Below, one piece after another: positions 11,878-22,832 of a DNA stretch of 64,000 nucleotides. The notes beneath the pieces are model-generated. The model was given only the letters and a program-made list of their open reading frames with translations, did not search any database and was not told the DNA's origin. This DNA is from Raffaelea ambrosiae (Eukaryota > Ascomycota > Sordariomycetes > Ophiostomatales > Ophiostomataceae): assembly GCA_002778195.1 (NCBI GenBank), contig PCDI01000009.1:1018725-1082724 (forward strand). The letters run 5' to 3'. Within the stretch, counting starts at the first letter, position 1. The number at the start of each line of letters is the position of its first letter. Position numbers and translations under genes: made by a program.

Positions 11878-13091
11878 TCAACGCTGCTTCTTGGTTTCTT
11901 CAGCGACAAAGACGCGGTCGTCCTCGCCCTCGACCTCCTTGACCATGTCCTCCATGACCTTGGCCTGCTTCTTCCAGGTCTCCTTGCTCATCTTGGTCTG
12001 CTTGTTGAAGACGGCCTGGTCAGGCACGCGGTAGCTGCCACCGATGCGGTCCCACAGGGTGAAGTACTGGCCGTAGTTGTAGTTGAAGGCGTAGTGGTGG
12101 ATGCTGTGGCAGGCAGCGCCGTTGATGATGGGGTTGTTGGACACGAACTCGCCGTCGTGGATCAGAATGGTCCAGAAGTTGATAAAGATGAAGAGCGCGA
12201 GGTAGGCCCACTTCTGCAGAGGGAACAGCAGCGGGAAGACGTGGTAGGGCACGCTCTGGGCCCAGCCGTCGACGGGGTGGAAGGCGTACGAGGCATAGGG
12301 CGTGGGCATGATCCACTTGTGGTGCGGCTTGTGCAGGTGCTTGTAGATGAGCGGGTGGTGCAGGCCACGGTGGATCAGGTAGACGAACATGTCGGTGAAG
12401 CCCAGGAAGAAGGGGAACTGGGCATAGTCGTACCACGTGCCGGGGCCGTCGACGGTGCGCTCGTAGAGCTTGCAGAAGTCGTGCGTCTCGAGCAGGAAGA
12501 AGGGCACGGTCAGGATGGCCATGATGGGCATGGCATTAGTGGCCTGCTTGATCTCGAGCCGGACCTGGTTCTTGAGGTACTTGGGGTGCTCGAGCGTCTT
12601 CTTGTCGAAGATGAAGACGTAGGAGAGCGTCGAGAAGACAAAGTAGGTCAAGAGACCGAAGATCCTGTACGGGGAGAAGAGGAGAGAGAGAAATTAGCAA
12701 TGGAGTCCGCCATTGAGTCTGCAGCAGCGGGTTGCCAAACGCGGGTATGGAGCGCAAAAAGGACGCGCTCCCGAGGCCCATTGTCCAGTCCAGCATGTAT
12801 TTGCTGGAGGATTTGCTCGGATTTGCGCAGAACATTGGCTTACCAAGTAATCAGGAAGAGCGAAAGCGCTTCCCGGAAGAGGTTGTCGCGAGGCAGCGCG
12901 CTCATGTAGGCGTACTTGGACGGGGTCAGAGTGAAGAACTGGCTGGCGGGCTTGTACTGCCAGGTCGAGAAGGTCTGGGCCGTCTCGTTGGCGGCGACAT
13001 TGAAGCCGAACTGCGCCGGGCGAGCCGGCAGGAGAGTGGCATAAGCATAGTCGAACGCAAAGGTATCGACGAGCTCAAGGGCGATATCCAT
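11878..13091 (-). CDS. erg3: Delta(7)-sterol 5(6)-desaturase (C-5 sterol desaturase)
   Basis: Predicted 344-aa ER membrane di-iron oxidase introducing the C5-C6 double bond late in ergosterol synthesis. Two exons: 12844-13091 and 11878-12664; the intron splits the Trp83 codon. The fatty-acid-hydroxylase histidine boxes are all present: HRGLHH (residues 181-186), HKPHHK (194-199) and HSIHH (269-273). Several hydrophobic segments surround them (about 88-103, 129-141, 166-180, 235-251). The C-terminus is a charged cytosolic tail ending in KKQR. Length matches fungal ERG3 proteins (about 340-365 aa). The start at 13091 begins MDIALELVDTFAFDYAYA, typical of the family. A structured GC-rich element lies about 360 bp upstream. 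Confidence 0.94.
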
Positions 13092-15008
13092 GGCTGCGTT
13101 GGCGGTGAGGGGTGAAGCAGCTAGCAGGAAGGAGACCGCGGGCTAGATAGGACAAGACGTTTTCTTTTCTTTTTTTTGGTGAGGTCAGGAACAACGAGAT
13201 TTTCGGTTTGCGCCGGAATGCGACGACTGGGACGGCGGCGTTGCAGAGTCGCGCGCCAGGGAAGGAAAAGGAGAGGAAGAGAAGGAGAGTAAGGAGAGAA
13301 GAGGAAGAAAAGACAGAGACTGAGGGCGAGAAGAGAGAAGAGGAGGCAGAGAGGGAGAGGGAACGGGAGCGGACTGGGAAGCGAAGCAGAAGACTCGAGA
13401 GAAAGAGGCGGCAAGGCAGAGGGTCTTAAGGGGAGGAGGGGATGGAAAAGGAAGGTCGGCCGCCGAAAGGCGGAGACCGGGGGGGCGGCCCCCCTGCTGT
13501 TTGCTAATAGCGGTTTATGAGGGTCTGGGACGAGTACATGCCAAAAAAAAATATGGTGCCAGTTGGGAATTTGCCGCGCCGTGGCAGCTTTAAAATTTCT
13601 ATTGGGATCTCACCCTTATTCGTGTTCGTATATGCATTTTTATTTTATTTTTTAGTTTTATTATTTTTCTGCCGTTTGTTTTTGGAGCTATTGTTATCAG
13701 ATCGCTGCCTCCTTATCGGACATAACAGCCAATAACCCGCGGCGATGCTGGGGGCTGCTTGGCGCGGCCCGTGCAGGATGCCCTGGAGCAGCTGTTGCAG
13801 AGGGCGAGCCGGCAGGACCAGAGGGCTCCTGGAGCCCAATTGCAAGCCCTGGCGGAGGCTGGCGATTGTTTGTGCGCTACGCGGAATGGCTGGCGACCAA
13901 CGCCACGGCCCTCCGCCTAGGGGGGCTTGCTTGCCGGGGAAGGCGCGATGGGTCAGGGACTGCTGAGGAGAGCAGCACGACGAGGAAAGAGCAGCAGCCG
14001 AAAGGGAAGGAGCAATTGAGACCGAAGCACAGACCACAGCAATTGGCCAATTCGGAGAGAAAGAAATAAGAATCACCAGATTCTCGGCGGTTCTCTCTGC
14101 TGCCATGAGGATCACAGGCATCGCCGTCCGTTCTGAAAGAGGTATCTTACAAGCAAGACATCTGCGTTCTGGAAGACAATTGCGCAGATCCGTCGTACGT
14201 GCGCCACTCGCGGCGGGGTTGTCTCCCAGGCACCGGGCCAAAAAGCGGTCAGCTTCGGCCAGTTTCTCCTTGAAATGGGGTGACGTTTTCGTCTTCTGTG
14301 GCATTGCTTTTTCCTTTTTATTTTCTCCTCTTTCTGTTTGCTCTGTTTTTTTTTTTTTTTAATTTCGCCTTCTACTTTGTACATGGAGAACGTGAGTGAG
14401 CCAGCGCGAGCCCATAGGCGTGCAGAAAGTGGCGCCTGGCGGGTTCCCAACAAAGGGCGGTGATTCGCTGCACGACCGGCTGGATCGTCGAGATGCCGGT
14501 GGAAGGATAACGGGAAGTCGCTGGACGAAATGGCGTGTTTCTGCGAGAACCGGGAACGTTGGCGAGTGGGGCGCCGCCCACAGTTGGGGGTCTGTTGGCC
14601 TGGGTCGTCTTGTCTTTAGTAGTAGGCCCTTCTCCAATTATTCTACTATGTCGTATTAACTAATAGCTGGTCGTTCTAACGGTCTGCTTGCGCCGCGGGT
14701 ACGCACGGAACCTGCTAAACCCCCGAGTGGTTTGTTTGGCTGGCTCGGAATTTGCATGTGGCAGGGCCATGCAGCTGCCATGTACCCTACTAGGTAATGG
14801 CACTGGGGTGCACTGGTGTCGTCCTATCTGCGCTGGAGCAGGTCAAGCACGAAGAAACGTGGGAGAGAAAAACAGCTAAATCAAAGCGCTAGAAGATGCC
14901 TATAAACACAGTAATCCCATAGATGCATACACGGTATCTTACACCGTAAGATCCATCCCATTAACACCAAACTGGACTCCGAGACGTCCCCAAAGAGAAA
15001 ACACAGCC
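13092..15008. other. intergenic, ERG3 promoter to UstYa-like gene 3' end
   Basis: No supported gene. The ERG3-proximal part is purine-rich on the plus strand (its pyrimidine leader). Two GC-rich hairpins lie at 13454-13494. Open frames at 13645-14304 (-) and 13745-14362 (+) overlap each other on opposite strands and match no family I know. Confidence 0.5.
13454..13494. other. two adjacent GC-rich hairpins, one with a GAAA loop
   Basis: First element 13454-13478: inner stem CCGCC/GGCGG closing a GAAA loop, with outer GGTC/GACC pairing across small bulges. Second element 13480-13494: GGGGGG, CGG, CCCCCC. It stands out in otherwise mixed-composition DNA about 360 bp upstream of the ERG3 start. 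Confidence 0.6.
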
Positions 15009-16476
15009 TCATACATTGTGATCCCGCGCAACCGTGTGCTCGACCGCCCATGCACGCACCGCCTCGAAGTCTCGGCACGTATGCATTGTGTTGAAGTCGG
15101 GCCAGTAGTCGTCGTCGGCAAAGCCGTACTCGGGGAACAGCTTGAAGGTGAAGACGCCAATGTCGCTTTGGCACATCAGATTGGTGCGGAGAGTCTCAAT
15201 GCAGTGATCTGCAGGAGTTTGGTTAGCGAGTTGAACAAGGCCAAGAGCTGGAAGAGTCTCCACTTGGGAGGAACAGCGTCTCCGTTCCGAGGCAGGGACG
15301 AGTTTCTTAGGGTCATGAGAAGGAGAGAAGGGACAAATCGTGTGAAGTACATGTCGGAATACTTCGCTGGAGATGTCCCTTTCTTCCACTTCATGCGTGT
15401 GCGTCACCCGGGCCCTGGATGGGTTGGACTCGTTCCTCCCTTTGCCCTTCTGATTGCTCTTTTCACTCACCAACATGACCATTCAAGTCTTGTGCGCTCT
15501 CAGCACCACCCACGTCACCGCCGTGGTCCTTGTAGTAGTCCTTGTACACGGCCTGGCGAATCAGGTTGAGGCAGTGCAGCTGGTGAAACACTTCCAGCGC
15601 GGCGCGGTACCCGACCTCGCCCGTCTTGGGATGGGTGATCTTGAGAGAGTTCTGCGGGAGTCCGAGCCGGTCTAGCTCCGCCTGCGAGATCATCGTATCG
15701 CCGACTGTTGCGATGTCAGTGCATGTAACTACAGGGCAGTTGAGCAGCAAAGCATGGTACTTTGCACATCCGAATATCCATCTTGGATCCTTTCCTTCCT
15801 TCTTTCTTTCTTTTTTTTTGCCTTCCGTCTTCCCCAGTTCTTTTCTTGGTGTGTCGAAATACTCCCTCTCCCTTACGTACCGTCATTGGCAATGTAGTCC
15901 CATGCCAAGTCCACTTCCGGACCGTAGCCCACAAACGGACCCTCCACGACAGGCGTTAGGTTGCTGAACCGGACGGTGTCGTACTTGACCGCTGGCGCCG
16001 CTGGTGCTGGATATGGCAGGTGGATACGTTAGCAAAGTTCTTTTTTTTTTTTGGCGCAAAGTCTTCTCCGACATGCATCATTACCCCGTGGAGATAATCG
16101 TGGCTTGGATGAGCTCGCTTGCAGGCTTGCATGCGGGCTGGGTAGGCTCGAGTAAAGGCTCATTTGCACGCTTGCTTTCGCTTTTTTACTTACAGTACGA
16201 CGAGTACAGCGCAGTGTATGCTTGGTCCGTTGGCTTAGCATCGCGCACGCAGAACGAAAGCGCAAAGAGAGTGCCGGATATGGTGAGCAGCAAGACGTGC
16301 AGCAGCCACGCCCAGTGCTCAAACAGGCTGTCCCGCACGCGCGGTGCGAATCCGGTCTGCTCGGCCAGCGTGTCGGACGACTCGCTCGATGGCCGGGAGG
16401 TCAGGAAAGGCTCGTCGGAGCCGTCGAGCTTCTCCTCGTCGACGACGGGGAGGAGGGAGTGGTAACCCTTGGCCAT
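15009..16476 (-). CDS. UstYa/DUF3328 family membrane oxidase-like protein
   Basis: Predicted 280-aa protein of the UstYa (DUF3328) family. Characterised members catalyse oxidative steps such as macrocyclisation or chlorination on fungal ribosomal peptides (ustiloxin, asperipin, victorin types) and cyclochlorotine. Four exons: 16194-16476, 15881-16006, 15471-15704, 15009-15208; the frame closes. Architecture: cytosolic N-tail (about 1-55), one membrane segment (AWLLHVLLLTISGTLFALSF, about 56-75), then a lumenal domain. Family signatures are intact: FHQLHCLN (the HxxHC motif) and, after the last intron, DHCIETLR (second HC motif). It is divergent from the secreted repeat protein at 19760, with 3.3 kb and no gene between. 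No second UstYa homologue, protease or P450 is present in the window, so its substrate is unknown. Confidence 0.85.
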
Positions 16477-18194
16477 GATGTGAACAAAAAGGGATTAATG
16501 GAAGAAAGAGAGAGAGAGAGAGAGAATGTATTATTCAGGAGGAACGAAGCTCAGCTTCGTGCTCAGAAGAGAGGGGAAAGCGGTGCGCAGCACTTGGAGA
16601 GAGAAGACAAGAAGACGCAAGGAAAGGGTATGCCAATGGGACGGTCTCGATCAACGGGGCCAGGAAGAAGAGAGGGCGAGGGACGAGAAGAGATGCGAGA
16701 CCGAGGAGAACAGGGGGAGAAAAGAGAGAGAGAGAGAGAAAGGGTTGAAACACAGAAAGGAAAGAAAGAAAAAGAGAAAACAAACTCGCACACCAGTGGC
16801 GATGATTGTCAAAGAAGTCGATCACAAACAGCGATCATGTCTCGAAGAGAAAAGATGTTTTGGAGAAGAAGAAAAACACAAAGGGAAGAGAAAATGAGAG
16901 GACAAGAAAGATGGGCGAGCCCATGAGAAAAAGAGAAGATCCGTGACAGGGGGCAGGAAGTCTGGCAGTGGAGACACAGGGAAGGCTCAAGCGAAGTCGA
17001 AACGTTTGATGTTCGCGATATGGAGAATGGCGACCGACCAGCGACCATTTTTGGAGGCCCTCAGACCCAGGCTGTGGGGCCCGCTCAGGAGCTGCGACGG
17101 GCCTTGCTCCTATCCTAGCAGGTGTTTTCTACGAGTACGGCCTTGGTTATGATTCGGGGAGGTGATTGACCTGCTTCGCGAAGTCGATGCCATTCTGTGC
17201 GACTGGTGTTCTTTTGCAAACGGCCATTTTGGGGCAACTACGCCCGTTCGTGTCCATCCAACACATACCGACTGCCTATGTAGGATGGGATGGCGAGATG
17301 GGCCTTCCTCAGAGCCCCGAGGTGCCATTCCCCAACAGTCGTGGGCGGCTCTGCTCACAAGCCACCCACGGGCAAACTTTTCTGTCTCCTCATTGGCTGC
17401 CGGTCTGAAACGCTGCAACATGGAGGCTGATGCACCAGTTGTCGGGTGCTCTTGCCTTCTCTGACCTGTAACAGTCTCCAACAGCAACTGCCTGCCAATC
17501 GAGCCAATGGACGCGGACCCAGCGGGCGTTTCAGTCCGCTGCCATGGACCAATGGGGACTAGCGCCCGAGTTGCAAGTCGACTCCACATCAAACATTCAA
17601 CGTCGTCTTCCTGTTTGCGTTGCTCTGCATTCCTACATGCGACGGGCTGAAGTCGCTCTCTGTCTGCGACTCCCCTCCACTGCTCCTATTTTCTGTCCTC
17701 ACTTTCTCCTCTTCCATGGCAGGTCTATGCGAGCGCTGATGTGAAGCGATCGTGTCCCTCGCTCAGATCTTTCATGCCGCCCATTGCCGTTACTCGTCGT
17801 CAAGAGTTGCTGTTGCAGGAGTGCTCTCCACTCCCCCCCCCGGCGCCTCTCTTATTCGCGTTCTCGACTTCCATGGACCTGGCCCTCCTCTGCATGACTC
17901 TGTTCCCCACATTGTTTTAGCTCTGTGTCGACACAGACACAGCAAGCAGGGCTGCAACAGCCAATCGGCGAGGCCCTTTTTTCAAGCATGTGTAAGAGAC
18001 GTCTTTCTGGTGACCTCTTCCGTCATTCCCTGGGTTCTTTGCACAGCATATAGAAGAGCCCAGACCGCATTCCTGGCCTTTCCTAGTTTCTTTCCTTTCC
18101 CAGCCGGGGAACTGATCCGCGGTCTCGGCACCCTTTGCTTGGATCTGTCTCTGATTGTCCCTTGGCCTTTCCTCGCCTTCCTTGACTTGATTGA

Positions 18195-18262
18195 CTGCCC
18201 AGACTGGCGATTTCCTCGATTTCCTTGATTTTCTTGATTGCCTTGATTTTCCCTGATTTCTG
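18195..18262. repeat. degenerate TTCCTTGATT-type repeats
   Basis: Several imperfect copies of (C)CTTGATT / CCTCGATTT / CCCTGATTT in succession. Simple repeat, no coding meaning seen. Confidence 0.5.
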
Positions 18263-19360
18263 CCCAGTGCGGGGACGGCAATCGCTAAGGATTTCTCTTA
18301 CACCTCGCGTAGACCTTCCCGTCGCCCTGCTTGGCCCTCGTATTAGTTGGATCTTCAATCGTGTGTAATACTCTCCAGCATCGTTGCCTGTCAGCGTGCC
18401 CAGATATGTCTGTCTCAGAATTCTCTTGCTGTATCCAATGGATCACTTTTTTCCATATGTGTGCCCGGAGGCCAATCTTGCCAAACTCTTTTTGTTCTTG
18501 TCCTCAAAACTCGAGCCTCCCGTGGTAGGCAAGCTTGGACGGCATGGGCATCCAGGTAAGCGAGCACATGGGTGACGGACTGTTTCAACAGGGGCATATC
18601 CCAAGTGGGCGGAGAGACAGAGAGCTGGGGATAGACTTCTTTTCCCGCAAAGCTTTCATGCTCCATACGGGGGAAGAGAAAAAAAGGGGAAGGGAGGCGA
18701 GCCGGTAGTTAAGCCTTCCCTTCCTAGTATCCCATGGGCAAACATGGGGGCCGTTTTTCTCTCTCAAACTTTGCGAGGTAGCAGCGGTACCCGCCTTGAT
18801 GGAGGCTGCCCCCCCTCCCCTTTTTTCGACCAATTTCGACGACCAAAACCCCAGATCCGAGCGGGCAGCAGGGACAGCACAAACCCCAGGAAGTCCGGAG
18901 GCCAAGCTTTTTCCGGACGAGTAAAGTTGGAGGCATGGTGGGTCCCCCGGAAAAGCAAGCTTGGACAAGGGGAGGGGGGGATTGGGAGGAGACAGCAGCA
19001 CTATCCCAGCGAGAACAAGATCGAACCGAAGACGAGAGCCAAGAATAGTACTCTGTAGCCTATTTCGTTGACCGTTCTCGATCGTGAGACACGTCTCGCC
19101 TCCACCGATCAAGTTTGACCTCTCGTCTCGTCTGCTGCTCCAGCTACCACCCCTTGTTTTTTTTTTTTCTGAAGCTGTCTGTGTCTGCTGTCAGCTTTCC
19201 TTGTTTTGTCGGTTTCCCTGCTGGCCATTTCCTGTGAGGGGAAATGAGAAAGTGGGAAAATGGGATAATGGGAAATGTCTTACCCTTTGATGTTGGGGTA
19301 GTTATGGCGTTTTTGGCGAGGACTGTCCAAGTGGCTGGCTGGACAGGAGCGTGCCCAATA

Positions 19361-19380
19361 TTGTATATAACGGCCAGCGA
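19361..19380 (+). promoter_or_regulatory. CCAAT-like box and TATATAA box upstream of the repeat-protein gene
   Basis: A CCAAT-like sequence is followed within ten bases by TATATAA (19374-19380). Downstream the sequence turns into a CT-rich stretch typical of fungal transcription starts and leaders. This would give a leader of about 350 nt before the ATG at 19760. Assigned by pattern only. Confidence 0.45.
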
Positions 19381-19759
19381 GAGCCTCAATCATCCAAGAC
19401 TTTCCTTTTCTCCAGTCTCTTCTTCACTCTTCACTTCCTCCTCCATCTTCTTCTTTCTTTCATCGTTTGTCTTCTTCTTCCAACGCGGGCCGGTATCGTT
19501 CTTTGCTTGTCTTCTTATACACTGTTTTGGCTTGGGCATTTCTTTTCCATTCAAAGCTGGGTATACCCTTTTATCTATATCCTTAAAGCTGCCGGCCAGC
19601 CAAGCACCACACACACACTCTCTCTTTATTCCCAAAATCCCCCTTGAAACTCGTTAGGGTAAACTCTCTCAAATTCTCTCACGATAAACCACACCACCGC
19701 CCCTCTTTGAGTCCACACACACACTCTTTTTGTGTCTATATCTGCCTCAACATCACACC

Positions 19760-21297
19760 ATGCATACTCCATCTTTCGTTCAGCTGGTCGTCAGTGGTCT
19801 GGCTGCCACTTCGGCTGTCTCTGCCTACCAGCCTGCCGGTGTTCCTGGCCGTGGCGTCAAGGGTCTGTCTGCCCGCCATGTCGCTGCCCTGATGGCCATG
19901 GCCGGCCCGGCCCTCGCCGTGCCCATGGCGGTCGTCGAGCCGCGTGAGCCCCACCACGCCGGCCGCAAGACCAACAAGAACCAGAACAACGCCCGGGACG
20001 TGGATCTCGACCTGGAGGCGCGCGAAGAGGAAGAGGAGGACGATGCTGTCCTCGATGGTCACGACGAGGAGACTCTCGAGACCCGCGAGCCGCACCATGC
20101 TGGCCGCAAGACCAACAACAACAAGGGCAATGCCAACAACGGCGCCGCTGCCAACGCCACGGCAGCCGCCGCTGCCACCACGACGAAGAAGAACAAGAAC
20201 AACGCCCGGGCGGCCGTGGAGCTCGACACGCGCGAGCCGCACCACGCGGGCAAGAAGACGACGACCGCCAAGGGCAAGAACGCCGCCGCTGCTGCTTCTG
20301 CTGCGGCGGCCGCCAATGCCAATGCTGCCCGTGACCTGGAGGACCTCGAGGAGCGCGAAGAGGAGACTCTGGACGCGCGCGAGGAGGAGACCCTCGAGGC
20401 CCGCGAGGAGGAGACTCTGGACGCGCGCGAGGCCGACGAGACCCTCGAGGCCCGCGAGGAAGAGACCCTCGAGGCCCGCCACCATGCCGGTCGCAAGACC
20501 AACAACAAGAACAAGGGCAATGCCAACAACGGCGCGGCTGCCAATGCTACCGCCGCCGCCGCCGCCACGACCACGACCACCAAGAAGAACAAGAACAATG
20601 CGCGTGAGGTGGTCGAGCTCGACACCCGCGAGCCGCACCACGCGGGCAAGAAGACGACGACCGCCAAGGGCAAGAATGCTGCCGCCGCTGCTGCTGCCGC
20701 CAACGCCAACGCTGCCCGGGACGTTGAGGACCTTGAGGCTCGCGAGGAGGAGACCCTGGAGACCCGTGAGCCGCATCACGCGGGCAAGAAGACGACCACG
20801 GCCAAGGGCAAGAATGCCGCCGCCGCTGCTGCTGCTGCTGCTGCCAACGCTAACGCTGCGCGGGACGTCGAAGATCTCGAGACCCGTGAGCCACACCACG
20901 CGGGTAAGAAGACGACGACCGCCAAGGGCAAAAATGCCGCCGCCGCCGCCGCTGCTGCCAACGCCAATGCTGCGCGGGACATCGAGGATCTCGAGACCCG
21001 TGAGGAGGAGACCCTGGAGACCCGTGAGCCGCATCACGCGGGCAAGAAGACGACCACGGCCAAGGGCAAGAACGCAGCAGCCGCTGCCGCAGCAGCTGCC
21101 AATGCCAATGCTGCGCGGGACGTCGAAGATCTCGAGGCCCGCGAGGAGACTCTGGAGACGCGGGAGCCGCACCATGCAGGTTCGTACATGTCCGACGATC
21201 TTTGAGAATAATGGTTCGTTTTGGTTTCGTGTGTCAAGTATACTAACGCTCCAAATCAGGCAAGAAGACAACCGCCAAGGGCAACAACAACAACTAA
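19760..21297 (+). CDS. secreted repeat protein with EPHHAG repeats (candidate peptide precursor)
   Basis: Predicted 485-aa protein, two exons: 19760-21179 and 21260-21297 (GTTCGT donor, TACTAAC branch site, CAG acceptor). I know no named family for it. Residues 1-22 look like a signal peptide ending SAVSA. After residue ~60 the protein is repetitive: eight EPHHAG copies, starting at bases 19946, 20087, 20234, 20630, 20768, 20888, 21026 and 21164, plus one HHAG (20480). Each is preceded by Arg and followed by RK or KK. The late period is 120-138 bp (40-46 aa): EPHHAG-KK-TTTAKGKN, poly-Ala, NANAARD, an acidic EDLE stretch, REEETLE. The only aromatic residues are at the N-terminus (F6, Y23); there are no Cys. 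The intron splits the Gly codon of the last EPHHAG. Options are a Kex-type processed peptide precursor, a metal-binding or cell-wall repeat protein, or an effector. Gene confidence is high, function open. Confidence 0.75.
20570..21180 (+). repeat. coding tandem repeat, 120-138-bp period
   Basis: DNA-level repeat inside the gene at 19760. Four near-identical units start at the EPHHAG codons 20630, 20768, 20888 and 21026, leading to the last copy at 21164; two of the four steps are 138 bp from identical unit composition and one unit (20768-20888) lacks the REEETLE module. Poly-Ala length differs between units, as expected from replication slippage. Confidence 0.8.
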
Positions 21298-22764
21298 ATG
21301 AACAGTCCAAGAAGGTGATGGGGCAGACTCTCTCTTCTCTTATTAGCTAGTTCTCGGATGGGTTTCTTGCAAGGAGTGCAATGGCTAAAACCAATGGTGC
21401 ATCAACGACTTGTCTGGGATTTGTTTTTTTTTTGTTATTCTTTTCTTCGCTCGTCTGGGGGGGGGGGGTATCTTGCAGGTATCTCTGTTCTTTTTTCTAC
21501 CAGGCCTGAAGCCTTTCTGTCCGGGCCCCAGCTCATGGGCCGTCGAGAGAAAAGGCGAGCCATGAGGCAGGCAGCAGCACATAGTTTGATTGGCCGAATA
21601 CATATTGTCTAAATGCTCCGAGCATGTGAAGTGTTTTGCTGCAAAAGTCTCAATCTGTCTCTGGATGCAGAGTCAGTGGGGTGTTTCCATTGGAAGAAGC
21701 AGCTTCCATGCACACTAGGCAGACCAGGCAAAGGGTCAAGGCTGGGCCCCTATTACGAATACGTGACGGCTTTGTGGGCTGGGTAAGGCGTCCATGTCTC
21801 AGCCCATCAGCACGTAGGCTGTACGAGGATAGGGGCATGTCTGTGTGTTATGGATGCTGGGTTCCAAGACAAGGAACCGATATGGGGCACAGCATACACC
21901 GTAACTACATAGCAAGTGATGGCGGCTTTGGGGGCCTTCCAAGACAATACGTATTGTTGGCTGAAGTGGAAGGAGCTACGCAAGGAATGACGTCCATTCC
22001 GCACACTAAGGATTTTGGGTGTTGGGACTTGTCAGTCGTTCCATACGAGCAGTTCGCCCATGGCCACATCTGCACACCTCAACCACTGCACCATCGTGGG
22101 CTTGCCATGACTCGGCCGTTGGTATTTTCCAGAGCCTGTTTCTGTGCTGACCTGTTTCACGTTCGGCAGGAAAAGGGTTGGGGTCTCACATGTGTGCGTT
22201 GTTGACCGAGTGCAGACGGGACGTGTGGCCAATAAAGGGACAAAGGCAAGACAAAGTACGAGCTAACAACTATAGTAGTTCATATATGTACCGCCAGGCT
22301 TTTCTATTCCCGTTTTGGCTCCTTTGCCCACGCGACGTTTCTGGCAAAGGCAGATTTGGGAGGCCACGGTGCGCACGGTTCACACACGACCACGGCCCTC
22401 ACAGTATGACGCCGTACAGACACGCCCCCCTCTTGGACACGCCCCTGTGACACAAGGGACGGACGGGACCAGAGGCACGCTCAAAAAGAAGCAGACCCAT
22501 CCTTACACCGTCGATTGACCAGAAACAGGGCTCGCCAGACAAACGCTGAAGGAGGGAGGGGCGGAGGGGGGCGAACTATCTGCTGACCAGCCGCGGTGCC
22601 AATCTCGTCCCGCGCGTGTGTGTGAGCGTGCGTAGATTGGCCATGTATGCGTATCTGGGTGTCTTCCCAAGTGTGTTGACAGAGTGAGCTCAGAAAGGGT
22701 GTCCTCATGGGATGCTGAGCCGTGGCGATTCGCTGGGATCGTCTAGAGATGCAAGATCAAGACA

Positions 22765-22832
22765 GCAGCAGACAGCAGACAGCACACAGCACACAGCACA
22801 CAGCACACAGCACACAGCACACAGCACACAGC
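22765..22832. repeat. heptamer microsatellite (CAGCACA)n
   Basis: About seven perfect CAGCACA copies preceded by CAGCAGA variants. It opens reading frames in several frames, which explains the long spurious ORFs here. Confidence 0.85.

Larger units (their letters stand above)
16477..19759. other. 3.3-kb divergent intergenic region (UstYa-like gene / repeat protein gene)
   Basis: No gene recognised on either strand. The left end (16500-16950) is purine-rich on the plus strand, consistent with a pyrimidine-rich leader of the UstYa-like gene. 18195-18262 has loose TTCCTTGATT-type repeats. The right end (19380-19759) is pyrimidine-rich and follows a TATA-like box. If the two genes are co-regulated, control sites should be here. 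Confidence 0.55.

Noticed and set aside
13645..14304. 219-aa frame on the minus strand
   Set aside because: No recognisable domain, overlaps other frames on the plus strand, random amino-acid composition and no intron or leader context.
15009..16476. Calling this region a complete secondary-metabolite cluster
   Set aside because: No P450, methyltransferase, peptidase, transporter or cluster regulator is adjacent; the neighbours are housekeeping genes, so only the two-gene hypothesis is kept.
19736..21310. 524-aa open frame antisense to the EPHHAG repeat gene
   Set aside because: It exists because the repeat DNA is GC-rich and lacks stop complements; its translation is Leu/Gly/Arg repeats, and the sense strand has the signal peptide, intron signals and stop.
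21636..22205. 189-aa frame on the plus strand
   Set aside because: Moderately mixed composition but no motif, signal peptide or splice context; not enough to call a gene.
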